From: Euclidia mi
Lineage: Eukaryota > Arthropoda > Insecta > Lepidoptera > Erebidae
NCBI GenBank assembly: GCA_944739405.2
Contig: OX123193.2
Coordinates: forward strand, 25,689,370-25,753,369
Length of the DNA: 64,000 nt
Direction: 5' to 3'
The notes beneath the pieces were generated by a model. It was not told the origin of the DNA. It worked only from the letters and a program-made list of their open reading frames with translations, and did not search any database. The translations under genes and the position numbers were made by a program. How positions within the stretch are numbered: position 1 is the first letter of the stretch; every line of letters begins with the position of its first letter. Positions 53,630 to 64,000 of this stretch are shown here, piece by piece.

Positions 53630-56467
53630 AATTTTAACCGTTTTATAGTCGTATGTCGATCATGAGTTAACTACCTTCATTAGACAGTTGTAAAAGATAT
53701 GTGAAAATATTTCTTGAAACTCATAACATTACTAATTAACTTATTAACTTACTAGAAAGAGACTGATGTAGTCCATAGTTCCGTTCCGCAGTATTGCAAA
53801 TCAGTTAATGACTTATTCAGACTCATTAAAAGACTTTGGTAATGGAATTAAATTACTTGTTTTAAGAAATATTTTAGTGTTAAACGATTTTCTATATATT
53901 TTTTTTATAAATTTGTTAATCAATCATAGCTGACGAAGTTTAGGTGTAGCCTACTCCTAATGATACTACGTCTCATTACGTGTGGTTAAAAATCTGCGTT
54001 TCTTAACTAATTATCTGAAAGGAATCGTTTAGTATTTAAAAATAAATAACAATACTTTGAGGATTTAAAAACAATGTGCAGCACTAACCGTTATATGGAG
54101 TATGTCAAAAAATCATAAATAATTAGGTCTATAACCATCTGTAATGATATTACGGTTTTCCTTGCAGTTTCGGAGATAATCGGATTTTTCATACTAGTTC
54201 CATACAATTTTTCCGGATAAATATTATAATTAATTCGTTTTTGTGTAGAGTCAGCAATATCCGGCAATAAAACCGACACATAAATTTTTTGTATCCTATG
54301 TCTAAGTTGATTTTCAGCCCACTGTGGGCCGTCTCGTCTGGTGCCATTCAAGCTGCATAGCGTGCTGTCAGTGACTACACTATGGCAACATCACTGCCTC
54401 TGGGCTCAGGCAAGGTTGACATGCTCTGGACCTGGATTCCATAATCTCCCGGTATATCAAACCATAATTGTTTTTGCTCGATTTTTATTGTAAATTGTTT
54501 GTGCTGATAGTTGCTGGCCATAGGGTTAGGTACTGTAATTTTATATTGTAAATGTACCTATATCACTACTTTGTATAGATTAGCATAAAAAGTAAAACCT
54601 TTCCGTCTTTCTTATACCAAGTCGAAGTAGTTTCTAATGTTGCGACTAAACAACAAGTAACGAAATATTATTCTATTTAAGCAGCTATTTCAGTAAGAAT
54701 TTACACTTAAGCGTTTTATGTGATTCTTTATTTGTTTTAATTTAATTAATTGATTGTTTCTACGGCACCAGTATAACGTTGTATAGACGTTATAGCTGTG
54801 GAAAATTGTTATTATGCATCACATCACGATATTTATTTACTCTTGCCTTGCTTGTCAGCTTAGTAAGCTATAATTATGTCATTGTCAGTAGTTCATGACT
54901 CACGTTGAGGTCACAGTGGACATCTTCAGTCAGCTGTCTCACCCGATACGTCTTGCCCGCTCGTTTCTCATTTTAGAATCTGATCTGAAATCTGCCGAGG
55001 CTCTTCCTCTAGTACCTATTTCAATTGTTGGGTATTACCAGGGAGCAGATACATATATGTGCGATTTACTACCTTGGAGTACGAAACATTTACAGTCTTC
55101 ATAGAGTACTTATTTTATGGTGATCTAAGTTTATCCGTTATTCCTTTAAAGTAAGAGATGAACTACGGGCTCTATTTACCTTCTTTGGACATTGCAGATT
55201 TTATTTGTATCCGTTGTGCTTGAGAACCTTCTGAACTGAAATGTGTAAGCTCGGTATCTTAGTGTCTCACAAAGGGCATACTCTCTGTATGTCAAGGAAG
55301 CAACAGCGGAGTGCAAGTATAACGGGTAGTAGTGCGAGTTAGCTTTTAAGTATTTGTCCGTGTGTGCCGGCTTTTTATAGACGGTGTGATTTAGGTCTCT
55401 AGATTCTATATTTATTAAATCGAAAAAGGCCAACAATCTATATTTCATTACATAATATGTGAACCTAATATAAGGGAATATGCCAAATGACCTGTTAATT
55501 GATTTACTTCATGTCCTTCCTAACGCTTACTAGGCTATCGACGTACCTCTTCCAGACCTTTAGGTGGAATCCTCGTAATTGTATATTCAAAATGTTGTAT
55601 TCAGATTTTGGCAATACCAGCGCGACCGGGCTAGCCACTCTGTTGATATAAGAAACACTGAAGTTCGTTTCAACTTTGTACGTCATTGCTGTGGACATAG
55701 GGCCAGTCTGCTGGACCATTCCTTTGACATCTGAGCCCAGTCCAGATCCAGTCTTTGTACTATAATAATAAGTCATATGACATACTTAGGGTTACAGTAT
55801 AACACTTCAGCCAGCGGGCTTTCTATACTCGTCATGTCTTTCCCGCTCGTATCGCATTTTGGAATCGGAAATACGAAGGCATACCTGCTGCGGCATTTTC
55901 TCTAGTACTTCAAGCCCCGAAGTGAGAACCACGTATCATTGCAGTGAGTGACAAGCGCTTTTGTATTTCTCCCATTTCTATGGTCCTATTTTTGGATTAT
56001 TATTGCCCATACATTTTATATGGGATCAAGGTCTAGGGATCGAAAACAGGGGACAATCTTTGCTTCAGGATGCCGATGGAGCCAATTTTGCTATATTATG
56101 CTCACACAGTATAGGGAGCAATTATCTTGAAAAACAAAAATTGGGACACTTCATCTTTGGAACACACAGTGCGAACTGTTGGTAACATAGCATCCTTCCA
56201 TTCGCTCTTCCAATCTCCTACCTCATCACCACTCATCTACTCCACATATTAACTATTATCCTACCAGATGAATTATTGGGATCCCAATTTCTTGACTCAT
56301 ATCTTGTACCACGTCGAAGTATTTTATAATTGCAGCTATCTCGATACAGCTATTTCAGTAAGCATTTTCACTTAAAACGACATTGTAAATAAAACAGCAT
56401 TCAATATAGGCTCATAAACATTCATGTCGAAATGTGGGTGTAATGTTACACCTCTGCCTACCCCTTA

Positions 56468-56725
56468 GGCTGGTTTCAGAGTGACGCGCGCGGCACGCGC
56501 CGTCGGCCAGCACGTCTCAACAGCGCGTTTGGCGCGCGGACCACTGTGAAACGAGTTCGCGTTTCTCATTGCAATGTATGAAGCTTCGGCAGCGCGGCCG
56601 GCGCGCGCGTCTCACATGCGGCGCGTTTGAACTGCGTGACTATGAAACGCTACTACTAATCTAGTGTAATTGTAAGCGCGCGCGTGTGGCCGGCGCCGGT
56701 CAAACGCGTGACTCTGAAACCAGCC
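56468..56725. mobile_element. PIF/Harbinger-type MITE (258 bp), TTA target duplication
   Basis: GGCTGGTTTCAGAGTGACGC at the left end is repeated inverted at the right (CGTGACTCTGAAACCAGCC). TTA flanks both sides (56465-56467, 56726-56728). It splits a SINE 3' tail (CTACCCC...GGGTATACAGGCGTGAGT). Interior rich in GCGCGCG; no ORF. Confidence 0.95.
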
Positions 56726-56879
56726 TTAGGGTATACAGGCGTGAGTGAGTCTATATATATATTTTTTATTTTGTCCCTACTGCCAGCGTGGTTGTTTCCT
56801 AGTGTAGCCGCATTATCTTTGTCTTAAAATTTCTTGCTTTTATTCTGTCGTACTTTCATTTTTGCCTTTATTTGGCGGT

Positions 56880-57165
56880 CTTATCTTATCCATTTTAACA
56901 TAACTTCACGCCTTTTTATTCCCGAAGGGGTAAGCAGAGGTGTATTACACGCACACACTTCGCCAGTTATGTTTCGGTCCCAATGTAATATGGGGCGAGC
57001 CTATTGCCATCTACCGGGCATGTGCCCGCTTAATAATGTTATTAAGTGAGCGATAATTTACACATTAAACACACACATAACTACAAAAAGTCAGAGTGGT
57101 GTGCCGGGGGTACCTGAGGATCGAACCCGAGACCATGCGGGCATGCTGAGACGATCGATCGCTCA
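56880..57165 (-). mobile_element. SINE inside Transib family II, unit copy 3
   Basis: Orthologous to the SINEs at 41.9 and 51.6 kb; keeps a longer 3' end including AACATAACTTCACGCC. Confidence 0.8.
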
Positions 57166-58011
57166 TAAAATGTTTGTTACGAGACTGATGCTTCTGAGAG
57201 ACTTCCAATAGGTACAATATTATTCTTGTCGATTATGTCTGCTCCGTGTATCAGTAATTTATGGATGGTTGATGACATATAATACCAGTCATATAATTCC
57301 ACATACTTTTCTGCTGTTTTGCGGGCATAATCTTTAAATTTGATGACATCTATTTGCTCACCAGATACTATTGCTTGCAAAATCACAGCAAATCTTCTTA
57401 CAAGTTCCTCATCCAACCCGGTTATGGCTGCAGTTTTATTAGGAAACTCGAAAAACTTTCTTGCCGTATTCCCGTCATTCGTAGTTGCCGAGCCTTGTTT
57501 CACGATGTCAAAAGCGAGTTCATCTTTAAATTTATCCTGTATAATCTGTTTTCTTCTTTTTAACATTTCTTTGTGGTCATTTCCTCTCGATGCCCACTCT
57601 TTGAAATCAAGTCTGTATAAAATATGTAAGAGGCATTCCATGCAATTCATCACGGGTGTGTAGAGATGTCAATCTATATTATGTCAGAAGACACGATCAT
57701 TGATGTTACAGCATTCAAACAGTTCATTTCTGTCGGATTTGCTAAACACAGATAGCACGATGAATTTGATCTGGCTTCGGAAAGGTACGTGCAGACTTTA
57801 GCATCGATCATTGTCATCATTAGTTGATGATTCACCCTGTCAACATAGGACTCTGTGGGAATAAGAGACTTAATTTCATCATCCATTTGTTTTTTGTGAT
57901 CAATGACAACTGCTTCACGCTCCTTCACAAAAGTAAAGTGAACTGGATGACAATACATTGCTGAACATGGTTTTGGGTTCGTCCATAAAGTATTGTCTCC
58001 ATCAGTTAGTT
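57166..58011 (-). pseudogene. Transib family II transposase, C-terminal half, unit copy 3
   Basis: Minus frames 58102-57674 and 57653-57177 repeat copy 1: MMTMIDAKVCTYLSEARSNS (second Asp), CYLCLANPTEMN, NCMECLLHILYRLDFKEWAS and GSATTNDGNTARKFFEF. The 58102-57674 frame is longer than in copy 1 because it lacks one frameshift there (KKQMDDEIKSLIPTES stays in frame). At the last catalytic region a two-base deletion turns EASES into EASVS and shifts the frame. The right edge meets the GC-rich element at 58015. Confidence 0.85.
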
Positions 58012-58398
58012 TAACGGCTTGGCCACGGTGACCGGCGACGCGACCTGCGACACGACCGGCAACGTGACAATTCGCGCGACGCGAAAAACATGCCACGGGC
58101 ACACGCGTTCGCCGTCGCGACCAGTGTAGACCAGGAGCGAGACGACATTAGCTGAGATCTTTTTATGAAATTTAGCTCGACATTGTTCAGACTTTGGTGC
58201 CAATATCACTTTTGTTTCAACCCGGCAATCGAACCCGAGACCTCATGATCCGCTTACACTACCGCAAGATCACAGAGGCAGACTTGATATTGTGTACGTA
58301 ACCACGATATTAAAAACTATAGGTACTGTATTTTATCTTTATACAAACGGTCGGACCGCGATTTATACCTACGAGCGTCAGGCTCGGTACCCACCTAA

Positions 58399-58633
58399 AG
58401 GCCTTGCCACACGGCACAATTTTACGTCCAACTTGACTAAATCACTTGATGAAATCGTGACGTGTAGACGCCAGTCGTCCAACTCAAGTTCATCGGGTGG
58501 GCGGTACCACCAGATTTTAAACAATCGGGTGGACGAAATGAAAATCAGTGATTTGATTGTGTCGTGTAGACGGGCAAAGCCAATTCGATTGAAAATTTGA
58601 TCAGTGGTAAAATTGTGCCGTGTGGCAAGGCCT
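58399..58633. mobile_element. Nested MITE, ortholog of 43419-43646
   Basis: Same AGGCCTTGCC termini; flanks TAA on the left and TTA on the right, one base changed from copy 1. Confidence 0.8.
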
Positions 58634-58668
58634 TTACCTACTGCATACCAAACTCAAGGCGCTTCGGT

Positions 58669-59306
58669 GCGTATATGGAATCTATACCTTCACACAACGC
58701 TCATGACGTCAGAGACCGCGTTGCCGGCGGGTATATTTTCAAATCCAGTAAACAAAAATGATTTTAATAAATCGTACCTTTACCTAACATTTGTGACGTC
58801 ACTGGCGCGTGTTGATATCGGGTAAACATTCAGAATTTCAGATTTAGTATACGCCCGTGTAAGTATTTTAAAACATACCCGACCGCAACGCGCGAACGTC
58901 GGCATCAGTTCAACTGAATAGGTTGTGTTAGGTTTTCTTGTGACCCTGAACACGAAAATAGGAGCCCTGCGAAGCAGGGCTCCGTCAACTTAGTTTCATT
59001 AACATCGCTAAAGTTCCAGTTTATTCGTAAAAGTGGCGAAGTATGACGCTGCGTATAATTTAATTTACCTCAATCCCTAACCTATAAAATAAACGTCCCT
59101 TTATCTGATACCTACCCCAAACGAATGTTACGCTCGGGTGTATTTTGAAATCCCTAACACGACAGTACATAATTTTATAGTATACCCAAAACGAATGTTG
59201 CAGTCGGGTATATTTTAAAATCCTCAACACGGCGGTACATATTTTTATGGTATACCCGAACTCAACACTATAGAGCGTTGTGTGAAGGTATAGATTCTAT
59301 ATACGC
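58669..59306. mobile_element. Nested MULE-type element, ortholog of 43682-44309
   Basis: CGCTTCGGT at 58660-58668 and 59307-59315 is retained on both sides. Confidence 0.85.
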
Positions 59307-59414
59307 CGCTTCGGTATACATTCTGTAGGTAACTACTGAATGCGTACTGAGCCGACGCTTGTAGGTATTGTAACTCGAGTTTTGAGTTAAAATACGGAAA
59401 AGCTTATGTAGGTA

Positions 59415-60047
59415 CAGTACTCGCCAAACTTTATGGCCGCTCCGAACATAGCCGCATTGCGCTGCGCAGAACACAAAATCAGGTATCAGCGGGACGTATG
59501 CGGGGCGTGGAGGCAGGGCACGCCCGCGCGCGCTGTCTTCCACCCGCTAGCGTCCTCGCCTACCGCGCGTTAGTGTGAGTGTGCTACGTTCGTGCACGAC
59601 TCACATAATCGCTGAGCTCTGACAGTATCGTCGCGTTTAAAATAGTTTCGTAGTGTTACTTATTTATTGTTTCTCGTTGCTATCGTTGTTTCTTGTTGTT
59701 ATTTGTACTGATATAGTTACCATTGTCATTGATCATGCCTTGCGGTCGTTTTAATGTTTTACGTCGCCAAACACGGAAAATAGTGTATGACGTATTAACG
59801 TTTATGAAGAAGGAAAGAAGTCTAGGCTTAAAAGTCCCTTCACATAACTGAATTAACATTACTCGAATTTGATTGAATATGTCATTAAACAATATAATAT
59901 AGCAAATCTAACAACATAACTGAAGATTTTAATTTTCAATAATTATAAATATATTTTCTTGGTTATGACATGTCCACCCGACTGTACCATGCGCAAGTTC
60001 GTACCGATGGCTACATTCAGAGCGGCCATAAAGATTGGCGAGTACTG
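59415..60047. mobile_element. Tc1/mariner-type MITE (633 bp), TA target duplication
   Basis: CAGTACTCGCCAAACTTTAT at the left matches, inverted, ATAAAGATTGGCGAGTACTG at the right, about 28 bp with few mismatches. TA flanks both ends. Unit copy 1 has the uninterrupted site at 44410-44420 (ATGTAGGTAAGTGTG). The interior is non-coding and has no transposase frame. Confidence 0.95.
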
Positions 60048-60457
60048 TAAGTGTGATCTAACTAACTAGGTGTATGCACTTCAAAAAACTTACTGAGGTA
60101 TTTTGAAATCACAGACAGACACTTCAACTTTATTTATACTGTATACATTTATGTAGATATAGATAACATCCAGACGTTCCAAATAGCTAGCCTAACTAAA
60201 AATTATAAGAATAAAATCATGCTCGCGGAGAAATAAACGAAAAATGTTATAGTGACTCAGCTCCGGCGCTAGTCGTGGCGTGCGCCGTGGCGTGCGCCGT
60301 GGCGTGCGCCGTACTAATTCATACATTTGTTTTGGTCGCGTGACGTGTCGCGCGACACGCCGCTGTACCGCTCGGTGCTATTCGCCGGTCGCGTCGCCGG
60401 TCGCCGCTGCGCGTGGCATGCTTAGAACATTTCTTTACATTTGATTCAGTCGCAAGT

Positions 60458-61369
60458 CGTTTCAGTTATCAGATTCTAGGATGAGATACGAGCGGAAAAG
60501 AAGTGGAAAACACCGACGACGACAGTTCGGGAAACAAAGTATAGTCCGTGCCACGAGAACATAGACTTTTTGTAAACAAAGAATTTCTACTAAGTGACTT
60601 AGCGACAGTTCTGTCAAACACAAATAATTTCAAATTGAATGAGCGCAACGGTACATAGGTATGTGTCATTGAAAACTAATATGTCAATGGATCGGGTTTT
60701 TATCGATATTATGCGCTGTCAACGGGATCTTTTAATATTTTGTGGTACTGGAACCTGGATTGTCAACATTTGGTTTTACTTCATTGAAATTTTACATTCT
60801 TGGGCTTAGCTTGCATTTTTCTTAGGAAAAAATATTTTTTTAGATGTCAAGAGGGGGTAAGTGTAAAGTTAAATGCACGTTTATAGCATCGCAATGCTCA
60901 TCCCGCAACCGACATTGCGGAAATGCGGGTGCAAATTGCAGATGATAAACTATTATTTGCACATAAGATTCTTTACACAGTATAAAAATAAAATGCGTCT
61001 TTTTACGCAGGTTACCCCGAATGTAAATTAATAATAATTAATGGATTTTGTTTAAGTTCATTCTGACGTTTTCATTCACCACAACGTAAAATCTCCAGCC
61101 TAAAATTTTAATGCGATATACTAGCTAGTTGTCTGTAATACTTATATCACATTTGTAGACAATTCTTTAATATTTTAGGATAGCTAGGATAGGAGCAAAT
61201 TATTTATTGCCTATGATTAAAAAAATCAAGTCCGTAATAGAATATCCTGTTTGTACTCTATCATTGACATACATGGTACATTATTATTGATTTGTTGATT
61301 GAAGTCATAGATAATAATATTAAAATATATAAACTTATAAAGTCAAACACATTTTTAAAAAATACCGTT
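60458..61369. other. Spacer with no recognised element
   Basis: AT-rich, probably unique or old sequence right of the tandem array. No motif-bearing ORF. Confidence 0.4.
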
Positions 61370-61381
61370 AAAAAAGGATCA

Positions 61382-61426
61382 TCATATCAGCCAAACGACG
61401 TCCACTGCTGGACATAGGCCTGGCAT
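61382..61426 (+). mobile_element. 45-bp retroposed SINE/LINE fragment with 12-bp target duplication
   Basis: AAAAAAGGATCA flanks it at 61370-61381 and 61427-61438. The insert includes AACGACGTCCACTGCTGGAC followed by ATAGGCCT, a phrase from a common lepidopteran retroposon. Confidence 0.8.
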
Positions 61427-61552
61427 AAAAAAGGATCACTCTTAACTAAAATGTAATAACACAACTGTTTGAAACAAAGGTTGTGAAGCCCGGAATGTGT
61501 GTTTACAAAAAGTCTATCTTCTGTTATTATTCACATTAATACTATACTAGAC

Positions 61553-61620
61553 GTCAGCAACCTGCGGCTCGCAAGCCACATGCGGCTCTTTGGATGTAAA
61601 GCTGCGGCTGTTTAGAACCG
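61553..61620. repeat. Possible hAT terminal-repeat relic
   Basis: GCAACCTGCGGCTCGCAAGC, then CACATGCGGCTCTTTGG resembles the ends of some hAT elements. No second end or 8-bp duplication was found. Confidence 0.3.
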
Positions 61621-61929
61621 TATGCAAACATAACTTTATGTAGGAAAATAATAAACTACGAAATTTATTTACTTCATATAATATTTCTTAAAAATAACCA
61701 AGCAATATTGTGATACAACCAGTGTAATTCTGATACAAATTACTGTAGCACAGTATTAGAACAAATGAAGATAAATTTGTTTAAGATTTCGGTAATTCAA
61801 AACCAGCACCAAGGCAAAACCAAAACCACTCAAGCATACATAGATCATCATCATCAACACAAATAGTAACGAAAGCCACATTGAGTATTAGTAGTTGATA
61901 CTGAATCTCTAGAAATGCAATAACATTAC

Positions 61930-63310
61930 ATATTATAACTTTTTTCTATTGCCGCGTGTGTTAAATAATTGTTTATCAACCGCTTATAACAAGTTATAAT
62001 CTTACGACTTACGACCACGTGCCCTCTGCGTCGCGCAAAGATCATATTGTCCAGCCGCATGCATTCCGAAGCTTTTTAAATTGTCTACGGTAATTTATTG
62101 GTAATTCCTCCTTTGTTTAACTATAGGAACGTATTCATACCTTTTCTGTTTTTTTTTTGCTCATATTATAACCCTCTTTGTGTGACCTTGTCCGGTCGAT
62201 ATATATTTTTTGTAGTCGATAGTACTTATTTAATCATTTGTACTACATACTACGGCGCTGTCAAATTATATACTCGCTGCATCAAAAAGCAGAATTAGAG
62301 TACGAGATAGAAATTCGGAGCACAGAACCCTCGTCTACGGTTGTCGAATTGCGTAAGCAAATTAGCAAATTGGTTTCAGAAACTCCGGGACTTTATGCGA
62401 ATCTCATATTTCTTTTAGCGATGACCTATCCGCCATAAAAATAGCTCTTACTACAATATTCAATAATATAAAATTTTACAAATTGAGTTTAAAAATAATT
62501 TGTTCTTACGTACAGAGTCCTTATTACACCAAGTTTACCATAGGTTGAACAGACTGAATGTGAACGTACCTAAAGATGCCCGTGTTTTGGATACTATTTG
62601 GCTAGATTTCCGCGGTCGCTTGTCGGCTTTGCGAGCCAGTTCACCTCAACCACACAGACAAGTTGCTCACTCGATAAAACGAACAATTCATCCTTTAAAT
62701 TCTTTTCGTATGATCGTAAGTTGTTTTCGGAATTGTCTAAATTTTAATATAACGGCAAAACTTGTGTCCGTGCCTTTATTGAAATAGTTAACGAGTTTAT
62801 GATATGTAGGTCTATTCCTGACGAGAAAATTCTTGCATTTGCGTTTGAGATTTTTACTGGCGACGCGCTTACTTGGTACCGCAGCGTTAAAGATAGTGTC
62901 AATTCTTGGAAACAATTGTGTTTGTATTTGAAAAGAGACTTTAGCCCTCGTAACCACAACTACAAACTTATGTCGGCGATTAGATTTCGTCACCAAGGCG
63001 AAAATAAAAATATTACCTTATACATTGCAAAAATGAAGAGTCTATTCTCTCGTTTGGATTATCCCATTAAGAGGGGCAGGAATTAGATATAATTTTAAAT
63101 AATATAAAACCTTGTTACACAAACTGTTTACTTACTACTAAAGTGGTTGACATTCCTAGTTTGGTTGCTGTGTGTCAGGAATTTGAAAAGCTGGATAGTC
63201 GTAGTAGAGATTGTGAATTTACCTCTTCTTCTTCAAATTATTTACCGCCTGAGTTTTTGGGTAATCATTCCTCTACTAGTCGTTCTGGATCCAATTTTGT
63301 AAATAGTTTA
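61930..63310 (+). pseudogene. Ty3/gypsy-type gag fragment, copy B (inverted relative to copy A)
   Basis: Plus-strand counterpart of 834-2210. Pieces in order: HQKAELEYEIEIRSTEPSST and VVELRKQISKLVSETPG (62238-62438); LFLRTESLLHQVYHRLNRLN and NVPKDARVLDTIWLDFRGRL (62500-62787); then the core EIFTGDALTWYRSVKDSVNS (62799-63086) and a tail ...EFEKLDSRSRDCEFTSSSSN. Both copies share the frame breaks that separate these pieces, which implies they descend from an already broken or non-coding element, or that the breaks arose in a common ancestor. Copy B has a six-base addition (SSPQPHRQV against SSSQQV). Confidence 0.75.
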
Positions 63311-63319
63311 TTTTAGGTA

Positions 63320-64000
63320 TTTCATATTTTTAAGAATTTTTATTTATAAGCAGTCCCTCAGACGCCATTACCAATTAAGTTTGTATTCGCCATATCTCGG
63401 GAACGGGGCGAGATATCGCAAAAATAACCTCGGATAACGATCATAAGGGCAATTTATCTATACACACCCCCAAAAACCACCCCCGGGAAGATTTTTGTCA
63501 AAAACATAAACATTTTTGGATTTCCCGAGTCCCGGGAGACTGGTTGGGAATTCTGACAATAAATTCGGGCCGTGAGCGACCCTCTGGCAATTTTCCCGAA
63601 GTCGATATCTGAATCCTAAGCCCCAAACAAGACTGGCGAAGTTGGTAAATAACTACCCTTACCACTCCCAGACCTTTATAAAATATATCAGCGGGACTAC
63701 TCTCTCCCTCTTATGGGGGCCTGTTGAATTGATTAAAAACCTATTTAAAACTTTTCCCGCTAAATACGGGTAAAAATTACGGGTTTTACAGCATTTTTAA
63801 ATAAATTTAGCATTGCATCCCAACGGTAAAATATACGATTGTTTAGATAAGAAATTTTTAGAAAAGCGCTTATATCTCAAAAACGGTGCGTCTTAGGTCC
63901 AAAATAACCAAAATTTGGCCTGGGACACCTCCCCCATCCTGCGTCAACAAACGGATCCACCCCGGACGTACCCTTAAAATTTCAACCCTCTACCCCCAAG
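63320..64000. other. Unrecognised repeat-like sequence to the window edge
   Basis: No ORF. Phrases such as CCATATCTCGGGAACGGGGC and TATATCTCAAAAACGGTGCG recall the style of the LINE leaders at 18 and 28 kb but are not colinear with them. Could be the 5' leader of another LINE running off the edge. Confidence 0.35.

Larger units (their letters stand above)
47747..54532. repeat. Composite tandem unit, copy 2 (6.79 kb)
   Basis: Same order as copy 1. Copy-specific features: a TIR element at 49171-50527, a 5S-derived SINE at 50871-51146, an internal deletion of the Transib (about 840 bp, joined at 52047 in GCGGGCATAAGAGAC), a 118-bp tandem duplication at 52448-52683, and a retroposed fragment at 53421-53629. 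It lacks the GC-rich TIR element and the 45.4-kb element and so provides their empty sites. Confidence 0.85.
54533..60457. repeat. Composite tandem unit, copy 3, truncated (5.92 kb)
   Basis: Begins as the other copies and keeps the uncharacterised block, SINE, Transib C-terminal half and most of the GC-rich element, then breaks off at about 60457 inside the latter's right end. Copy-specific insertions: a Harbinger-type MITE (56468-56725, itself within a SINE tail) and a TA-type MITE (59415-60047). Confidence 0.85.
58015..60457. mobile_element. GC-rich TIR element, unit copy 3, right-truncated
   Basis: Left end CGGCTTGGCCACGG preceded by TAA as in copy 1. It contains orthologous nested elements and an extra TA-type MITE. 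Homology ends after TCAGTCGCAAGTCG, so the right TIR is lost. Confidence 0.75.

Noticed and set aside
63320..64000. 5' leader of a further R1-like LINE
   Set aside because: Style is similar but no colinear phrase with the two known leaders; left unassigned.

Overview
The window looks like a piece of insect nuclear DNA, most likely lepidopteran, made almost entirely of nested transposable elements. I see no host protein gene, no rRNA gene and no intact tRNA gene. The lepidopteran call rests on tRNA-derived SINEs of the kind common in moths and butterflies, on LINEs related to the CFDP2-like/RTE and R1/Jockey groups, and on several small TIR elements of insect type. It is inference from family resemblance, not from a marker gene.

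Left part (1-17 kb): a LINE endonuclease fragment, a Ty3/gypsy gag fragment with its PBS and probable LTR (minus), the first of three R1-like LINE ORF1 copies, a decayed RT, and a complete but coding-poor LTR retrotransposon (5643-10356) whose two 381-bp LTRs flank 17-bp and 18-bp minisatellites and an integrase remnant. These are followed by a solo LTR, LINE fragments, long inverted repeats and a SINE with a 10-bp target duplication.

Middle part (15-30 kb): two R1-like LINEs on the minus strand lie head to tail. The larger (about 6.6 kb without its insert) has a long 5' leader, ORF1 with zinc knuckles, and ORF2 with endonuclease, RT and RNase H, all frameshifted. It is flanked by TTGCAAAGG and abuts the 5' end of the other LINE. 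Its ORF1 is split by a 3050-bp Transib DNA transposon (24504-27553). That element has near-perfect TIRs starting CAC, a 5-bp CGCTT target duplication, and a nearly intact RAG1-like transposase with a recognisable D, D, E set.

Right-centre (30-39.4 kb): retroelement debris including a gypsy integrase, then a full-length SINE running directly into a 30-unit satellite of about 154 bp (34864-39396). One satellite unit carries a 79-bp piggyBac-type mini-element at a TTAA site.

Right part (39.7-60.5 kb): three head-to-tail copies (about 8.1, 6.8 and 5.9 kb) of one composite unit. Each holds an uncharacterised repeat block, a SINE and pieces of a second, older Transib family. Because the copies differ by insertions, each serves as an empty-site control for the others. 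This resolves, with their target duplications, several TIR elements (TA, TTA, TAA and 9-bp types), a 5S-rRNA-derived SINE, a 118-bp duplication and LINE/SINE insertions. The window ends with a second copy of the same gypsy gag fragment, now on the plus strand, and an unrecognised repeat.

The elements form no pathway together; the value is the layered record of insertion. Relative order can be read in several places: LINE before Transib I, Transib II before the SINE, Transib II and SINE before tandem amplification, and amplification before the copy-specific insertions.
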